From Candidatus Magasanikiibacteriota bacterium (lineage in GTDB: Bacteria; Patescibacteriota; Patescibacteriia; Magasanikbacterales; GWA2-37-8): DNA of 23,652 bases. The stretch covers positions 1 through 23,652 of the forward strand of contig JAPLWP010000010.1 in NCBI GenBank assembly GCA_026396535.1. The letters run 5' to 3'. The notes beneath the pieces were generated by a model that made no database searches, was not told the DNA's origin, and saw only the letters and a list, made by a program, of their open reading frames with translations. The translations under genes were made by a program, and so were the position numbers. Shown here in pieces: positions 1-9,000 of this stretch. Position 1 is the first letter of the stretch; each line of letters begins with the position of its first letter.

Positions 1-3000
1 ACCAAATTGCGTCATTATTATTGAGATAATAATGAGTAAATCCATCAACATTACTAGTATTCGGCACCCATTTAGCCGGAATAAAATCTGGAGATAAGAA
101 ACCAGCGGAAAATTGAGAACTATCTTTTCCAGACCAGCTGACTACGACACGCAAATCATTTGGACGAGCTGCTGCCGTATCCACAGTGCTTTTTACTTCA
201 TTTTGAGGAATTACTGGTGATAAAAATAGATTATAACTATCCGGTGTAGTGATTCCAAAAACTGGAAAATCAATCATGTGTTCATTTGACCAATCGGCAT
301 TTAAAGCCATTCGATAATAACGCGATTGATTCTTATCTGAACACATTGGATTAGCTTCGATAGTGGCGTCAGTTGAATCGGAACCATTAGTTGGGTGTAA
401 TTTATAGGAGAAGAAACCATTGCCACTTCCATAACTATCATGAGCTACTTTATAGGCACCATTACTTGACGCTGGAGCCGGTGAATTTTTCTGTGGATAT
501 AATAAATCAATATATCCCAAATGTCCTCCTGGAACTTCAGCAGCTGACTGGGCCATTAGAGTATTATTATTTGTTGGATCCAAGACATTAATAATTGCAC
601 CGGAGACCACCACTCCTTTATCATTCAAACCACAAGATACACAGCTGTCCTGCACTGGAGCATTAGAACCAATGCCACAATTCACAGCACAAGATTTAGT
701 TCCGACTTTACCAATTAAATTATTTTCGACATTTGGCGTTCCTTTCAAAAATTCACTGTACCAGTAAGAACTACTTGAATTTAAGGTGATATTATATTCT
801 TGGTCACAAGAAAAAACCACATATCCATTTAATTGATCAGAAAAAGATCCGGTACTTAAACCACCAGGTCCTGTGCCAGAACTAGTTGCTGAAGAAAGTA
901 GAATGGTCTTGCCACTGCCAAAAAAATTAGGAATAGCTTCACACTTTTCTCCACTATTTTTATTCAGTATATAATCACCGCAATATCCACTGGCATTTAC
1001 AGTAACCACATTTTTACAATCAGCGGCACAATAAGTACAAGATTTATTATATCCGGAAGTACAGACAATACCGTTCTGAGATCCTTTATCACAGACTTCA
1101 CCTTGGTCTACAATACTATTTCCACAATTTCCGGCTACAGCTACTTCTTGTGGTGCACTACTCAACTGACACAAATTATTGGAATTATTATATAAATCCT
1201 GAATTTCACCTGTGGAAAGAGCACGGCCATAAAGATGAAAATCGTCTAATTTACCTTTAAAGTAGTCATCATCGCCACGACCAATCCAGAGTGGATAATT
1301 ATGATCTGCCTTTATACCCACATTACCGTTGGCAAAAGTGGTACCATTTAAATTTCCAGAATTCATCAATTTTCCATCTACATAATATCTAGTTTCGCGA
1401 GCCGCATTAACTGTAACAGCAATAAAATGCCACTCTCCAGCTGAAATTTTCGGATCCACACCACTAATGCCCAAAATTACAGTATCATTTGCTTTAACAT
1501 TTGGTGGCGTTCCAGTAGTGAGATGAGCTTCGTCAGCATAGTACGAAGAATACATATGCAGAGTATCTATCGTACCGGAAGGAGTTTTGTAGAAATAGAA
1601 ATTATAATCGCGATTATGGTCGTGATTCCTGTTATCACTGTGGTTGGACTTTGTGAAGATAGGATTCCAACCAGCCGGTGCATTAGAATCAATATTAATC
1701 CAAGTAGCGAAAGTTAATTCATTTACATTGAAGTTTGGCTTACTATCCACTACAAAATAATTACTAGTGCCATTGAAAGACATAGCTAGTTTTTTGGCAT
1801 CATTGGTAGAAGCTACCGTAGCAGGACAGCCCTGACTAGCATCACCAGTACAATATGCTTTAAAATCAGCCAGGTTGTTGCCCGTACTGGAAGCGGAATT
1901 TGGAATATAACTTTTTCCAGCTGGCACAGAAGCACTGTTGCTTACCCAAACATCATCAAATTTGTAATATACGGTAGCCAAATTATTCTTCCACCTGCAA
2001 TCAGTACCACAAATTCTATTACCGCTTACTCCACTAAGGGAGCAACCGACAGATCCGTCACATTCTTCACCAAACTGAGTATCTACGATACCGTCACCAC
2101 AATATGGGCCATAATTCTGACAAGTAGAATTACAGGAAGCAATTTTGGTAATGGCATATTTATTATTATTCAACGTAAGAGTTTCACATTTACCGTTGGT
2201 ACTAGCAAAGGCTGAATTAGCAGTGAGATTACAATCAGCATCAGTGGAGCACACTGACAAACTGCGGAAACCACTAACACACCAACCAAGATAACCATTG
2301 GCTTTAGTATCGCATACTTCATTATTTTGATCTACATTACCATCGCCACAGGTAGAGGTAAAACCACTACAGGTATTATTACAGTGACCATATTTACCAT
2401 TTAGAGCCCCATCATCACAAGCTTCACCTATTTCCACTAAACCATTATTACATTTGGATAATTTAGCCCCACAGGTGGTGGAAGTAGCGTTGGATTGCCA
2501 CTGGCAGCTATTGGTACAAATATCGCCGTGTAAAATTGTGCTAGAAACCACGCCCTGTACATTACATTCAGCCAGATTCCATTTCACTCCGCCCGGCGGA
2601 TCACAAGCTTCGTCTTTACCTACTTTTCCATCTCCACAAGTACCTGCATTTAAACTGGAAATTTCTTGAGTTTGATTACAAATACCAGTATTACTATTTA
2701 GATCAAATTTGGAAGCATTGCCAGCTGGAATAAAATCATTAAATAAATTTGTTTTGTTTAAAATATTTAAACCTTGATTATTTAATCCGATTATTTCCCA
2801 ATTTAATTTGATCTTATAATTATTAGCGCCAGGGACAGTGGAAGAAGTGGAAGTAGCAATATATCGATAAGCCAAAGAACTTGGTGAGCAAGCAAAACTA
2901 AAGCGCTGATTTTCCGTGCTCCACCCAGTATTTGGATCATGCAATACACATTTTTGATTTGCTGGAGTTTGGGCAACACAATCAGTATCAGTAGTACAAA

Positions 3001-6000
3001 ATACTCCAGTAGAAGAAGCACAGGTACCCCCTACTCCCAATTTATTTACAGGATCAAGCGGCAAAGAAGTACCGACAGCATTGCCGAGCACCGACCAAGA
3101 TGGCCAAGTACTGATAGTCTGTCCACTGAGATAGGTGCCGGCTTTGAGATCCGGATAAGTGTTGTTATGTTTAGCGCCATAGGTCTCAAGAGCGTCAAAA
3201 ATCTGACCCATATTCTGCAATCTTGCAAAATCACGCTGTAGTTTGGATTTTTGGGCGGAACAAACTTGACCGGTTGGACAATCAAAATCACCGTTACAAG
3301 CATCCGAACTTTCAGTTGGTCCATTTCCTGCTACCACACAACGTTTGTCATTGGTAAGATTCAAATTGAATTTAAGATTCTTCACAACTTGATCAAAAAC
3401 TTTTCTGGTTTCGTCGCTAGCATTTGCATTTATACTAAACAAATAAGTATTAGTATACAAATTACCGGCATTAGGAGCAGATGGAGAAAAATTTAGAGCA
3501 TTAACATAAATATTATTACCATCGGTCACCGCATCATATCCATCCACATGAATATCTTGTAGACCAGCTTGCGACACAAATCCTTGACCACCGGATTTTT
3601 TATCTAGCTCAAACCATTCGCGAGCACTAAGGTGATTTGGATTGGATAAAATTTGCACACCAATAGCATCACCGTTTTTATTATTGGTAAAGAAGAAACG
3701 TTTGAGAGCGTTGAATGGCTTGGCCAACAACTGAACACCGTCCTTATTAGCAGAAATACATTTTGAAATCGGCGAATCAGAAATTTCAGTTAGTGCTTTA
3801 CATCCAAAACCAGAATTAGGTTTTTGATTTGGTAAATTCTGTGACCAAACCTGAACCAAAGGATCGCTCATGAATTTAGTCTGACAATCCGTGAAAGCAT
3901 CACAGGATAAAAACTGACCGGCCTTCTGATAACAGAAATAAGCAAATTGATCATTGGAGGCAGTGCCGCTACAACAGATGCCAGATTTAGTGGAAGACGC
4001 AGTAAATGTATTCACACCATCACTGACAATTTTAGCCATGCCACAATCACTATCCACACTACAATCTTTATTAAGATCATTAGCACAAACTTTTACGGCC
4101 ATCTGCACTGTAGAAGATACAAAACTACCACTACCTAAAGTAGTAGACGCTACCTGCACCGCTGGTTTCAAATAAGGCAAGTCATCAACTACACTACCTG
4201 ACGCACCACTATCCGCACAATAATAAGTACTGAAATTAAAATAACCAGCACTCACCACTTGTGAAGGAGGAATAGAGGTATTATCAAAAATATTTTGAGT
4301 TATATTATAGTTATCATTATTCCCTGCTTTGTCTTCATATGGAAAAATATCGAATGGTCCTGTATTACCTATTTTTTGTTTGAGCGGAGGCCATGGATTT
4401 TCACATAAAAATACAATAATACGAGAACGTCCCGTGCCTACCAAGCCGGTTTGTTTGGTAAATTTATTATCGGTAATATGAGCGCTAGTAAAAATATCTA
4501 ATTCACCATTTCTATTTTGAGAAGTAATAGTATCGATACTACCAGTAGTGCTTGCCAGAGTTACAAAATTATTAATTTTTGGCCCCCAACTATAGTCCCA
4601 AGCATAGCCCGGCACTGATACAATCAATTGGTCATTTTCAGCATGAGCTTGGGCGGTCAAAGTAGTGCTAGCGTTGGCGGTATTAAAATTATAATGATCT
4701 GGATTTACAGTCACGGAAGAAACTTCACAAATATTTTGACCGGTGACAAACTGCCATCCCAAGGGTTTGCCATTGGCACCATTTCTAATTTTCACTCCGT
4801 TAATATCTTTAATTCCTGTCTTCAGTACAACAGCGTACTGAGTACCCGAAGCTAAAGCTTGTTTTAATTGCAAAATAATTTTTGAACCACCATTACCATC
4901 CGGCACTACAGCTGGTGTAGCCAAATCACTTCCCGCGCACCATACGCTGGCTTGAGCCACTTTATTGCCAAAAATATTTTTTACGGTAGCTACTACTTTA
5001 TACCAAACTTTTTGATACCAGGCCAAATTTTGATAATTGGTAGAAGCGGCAATAAGATCATTACTTACCATTTCTGTACCGCTAGCACAAACATTCGCCT
5101 TGTCATTAAGTTTGGCTAATAATAAATTACCAGGCAAAGTATTAATATCAATCACACTATCAAAATCAGCTTCAATATAAGTGTTCATACAAATATTGTT
5201 AGCCACATTGGCAGTGCTGCCCGGATATACCTTTGTAAGTTCTGGACGAGCGTAACAACAAGAATTATCACCCACACCACGATTCGGATCACCATATTTA
5301 TTAGCACATTCATCATCGGTTTGCCACCCACACTCTACTTGATATTTACCTACACCGGATTTATTATTTGTGGTACCGGTAATATTACTAGATTGTACCG
5401 GAGGCACGCCACTTGGCTGTCCACCGCCTTGGCCGATTGCAAGAACCCAAGGATTAACCAAATTCTTTATAGTACCTACAAAATTAGCTTCATTGTCACA
5501 CTGCGCATCTTCACCAGCTCCGACCACACCATCTCCACATATAGAAGGTATAGGATAAGTCAAAGCCGAGCCTTGTTTTTGACCATCAGCGCTACATCCC
5601 ACATCACCAGCATTACAACGCACCAATTTCAGACAACTATTATTACAATCATTAGCGTGGTTACCATTTCCAATATCACAACCTGGATCTTCGTTATAGT
5701 CCTCTACCCCATCCCCACAGCGACTAAAGGCTTTAGCACAAGCTTGATTAAATTGATCAGCAGAAAAACCACCTTTATCATTTTTGTGATCTTTACACCA
5801 AGCCGAAGACAAAGGAGTGCCTGAATGCAAACAAGTAGGACCACAAAACATCGCGGAGCTAGTCACAGTAGAAGAAGGGGCAATACCCAAGTCACAATCT
5901 TCGTCTATACCAAGCATTCCATTGCCACAAATCGAAGCATTTACATCTTGAGAATTTGAACTAGCTTGCGAACCTTTTTTAGTTTTTATTAAATTTAAAC

Positions 6001-9000
6001 AATTTAAACTACAGTTGGTAGCGGCATTTGGAGCAATACAATCTTCACCTGCTTCTAAAACATCATTTCCACAAACTGGGTAATTAACCGCCACGCTGCC
6101 AGCAGAAATATTACTACCAGTGAGCAAACAATTGTTGGTGCAGTAAGGATTTCGTCCTTTAGAAGTAAAAGTTTGAACCGTAGCTACCTCCAAATTACCC
6201 GAAGCCCAATTCCAATTGTATATGGAAGGATTTAATTTTTGACCAGCCAAACTACAGGCGTCCGGAGCGGAGTAAGGCTGAGCACTGAAAATAGCGCGAT
6301 CATTTAATTTTTGAGCAGTAAATATTTTCGGACTTACTTCTACTCTATCTATAGCACAAGCTTCTTTTTTTGTTCTAAAACGCCAAGAAAATTCTTGACT
6401 AAACGGCTTGGAATAACTGGCCGGCAAACCAGCACTAGCCAAAGACCAAAGCTGAGCGCCACTATTGATATCTGGGGAAGAGCTGGCTGAAAGTACTACC
6501 TTATACAGAGCATTAGGAAATAAATTCTGACCATTAACATTATTAAATATTTTTACCCAACGACGGCCGGTAGAAGGAACAACATCGATAGCTGCGCTAT
6601 TCGCTATTTCTTGAGTAGACAAACAGTTTTCATCATTACATTTATAAAGCTTAACAGCGCTACTTAAATTTTTATCAGACATGCTCACATTGAATGTGGC
6701 GGAAACTAGAGCACCTGTACAAGCTTCCAAACATTTTGGCTCATAGTCTACCACTTGAGGATTGGACAAATCTATTGTCAAAGTGCTAGTGCCAGTTTTG
6801 GAAGTCACCACTCCGTTAGTTGTCGTGGCAGCTGCCGCATTGATACTTACACTGTTATTTGGCAATCCGATACCTACTGTATTAGCCTCCGCACCAAACT
6901 GAGCCAAACGATTACTTGGACCAAACGTACTGAGACGCTTTACATAATTAGTGCTGACAGGACTCCAAGTCCAATCAAAACCATTTACGTTCATCATAAT
7001 ACAGCGTTGTGTACTTAAGCCATTGCCGGAATAAGTCACGTCATAAGCATCGCCACCAACGGTGTGATATCTAATTGGCTCTTCCAAAACATCTGTCCAA
7101 AATTGACTAGGAGTCACAACAACTTCTTTTAATTTACAATCCCCTTCTCCAGCACGAAAAGCAAAACAATAAGCTGTACCATCACCGCAAGGTTTGGTTG
7201 CCGCCAAATTAAATTGAACATTCTGATTATATTTATTTTTTGACACCACTGACTTGATGCCGGAATTTAAAATAATCTGATACCATGTATTAGCTGTCCA
7301 TTTCGCATTATTTTTTAAAGCAATGCTTAGATAAGTATGACTGACATTATTAGAATTATTACTTGAAATTTTCAAAGTATAGCTAGTAGGATCAATGAGA
7401 TTATCATCAACCAAGACAGGTCCCACACATTGATTGCCGTTTATAGAAGTACAGGTATAGAGTTTTACCGTGCTGGCGTTTACTGTAGTTTGATCAAGCG
7501 TCGTGCTAAATTCAACTGTCGCGACGGCCGTCTGACAAACATTGCTAGCATCTACAGATCCATTGGTATTCCACATAGTGGACGGAGAAGGTGACGGAAT
7601 TGTTACGCCGGCTTCAGTATCTACGTTACAACGCTCTACCACTTCTGGAACCGGAGAAATACCACCGGTTGAAAATAGCCAGACATAGCCGGCACTGCGC
7701 TTAGTACCAGAACAAGTGTCTGTATTTGGAATACACATGCCACTTTGATTTCCAGTAGCACAACACTGCTCATTGCCGTTGGCACAAGTGTTGTTATTTT
7801 TTGTACAATCAAAAACTGAAAACTGGGCGGTGTTGCTTTGTTTATCATTTAAAGCGGTAACTAAAAATGGACCAGAGATTACGGCTGCGCCCGGCTGAGT
7901 AGTAATATGATTATTGGTATCCAAAGTTACAACAGCGGAAGCGAGGGTATTCAACACTCCACTTTTAGCGCCGACTTTCCAAAAATAAGCCGCATTAACA
8001 TTTCCTAAATTATCGCCATAAATATTTAAAGTAGTCGAACCGGTAAATGGCACCGGACCTGACGCTGGATCAATACTACAAATACCCGGCTTAGCAGGGC
8101 CAGCCACAGTATGAATAACAAAATTATTATCCAAAGGACTGAAGCTAGGATTAGCAGGATTATCAAATAATTTTACTCTTACTGAAAAATCAGAATTCAA
8201 TTCAATGGTATCTGGAATTTTTACGATAATTTGACCATCATTCCAGGTAAAATTTTTACAAGCCGCAGGAAAATTAAAGTCACCGCTAATATTCCCGTTA
8301 TTATTGTCGGCATCCTTATTAAATATCACATCGCCAACTTTTGAGCCAAAATTCTTACCATAAATTACCAAATAATCGCCGCGTGAAGTAGAAGAAGTAC
8401 TCAAGCCAATAATAATTGGCCCATTTGGATTTGATCCAGAAATTGTAAATTTAATTCCATTGCTAAATTGGCCATTCTTTTTTGCCTGAACGGTAAAATA
8501 GCCATTACCCAAACCAACTGGAGCAAAACTGCCAATTAAATTTTCCGACCAACCGCTTATTTTAGTATTAGCATCCTGGAAAAATAAACCATCCGTGCTT
8601 AAATTTAAATCAGTTAATTTACCAAAACCTTTACCACCTACATCAAAAGATTGACCATCATAACCGGAAGACGGATTAATACTACAGATGCCAGGATGAG
8701 AAACAGTAGTTAGGGTAAAGGCGCTCTGAGCACCCCAACTATCGCCGGTGGTATCGGCGCCATTTACTCCACCCAACTCTGTAACTACTTTGATAGGACC
8801 GCTTGGACTGATAGAAGGCGGCACAGAAATTATAATTTGATTATCGGTCCAATATTTAAAATTAGCTCCACAATTTACCGGTGTAGCTTCGATCCAGTTA
8901 TTGCCCGTAGAGGTAGAAAAATAAACATGACCTGGATTTTGTCCAAAATATTTACCAAAAACAGAAACATAATCTCCTACTGCCCCACTATCAAGAGAGA

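Noticed and set aside
5321..5824. Plus-strand ORF of 167 codons opposite the giant gene
   Set aside because: It is antisense to a frame with clear domain structure (cysteine-rich repeats), has no recognisable motif and looks like a shadow of the opposite codons.
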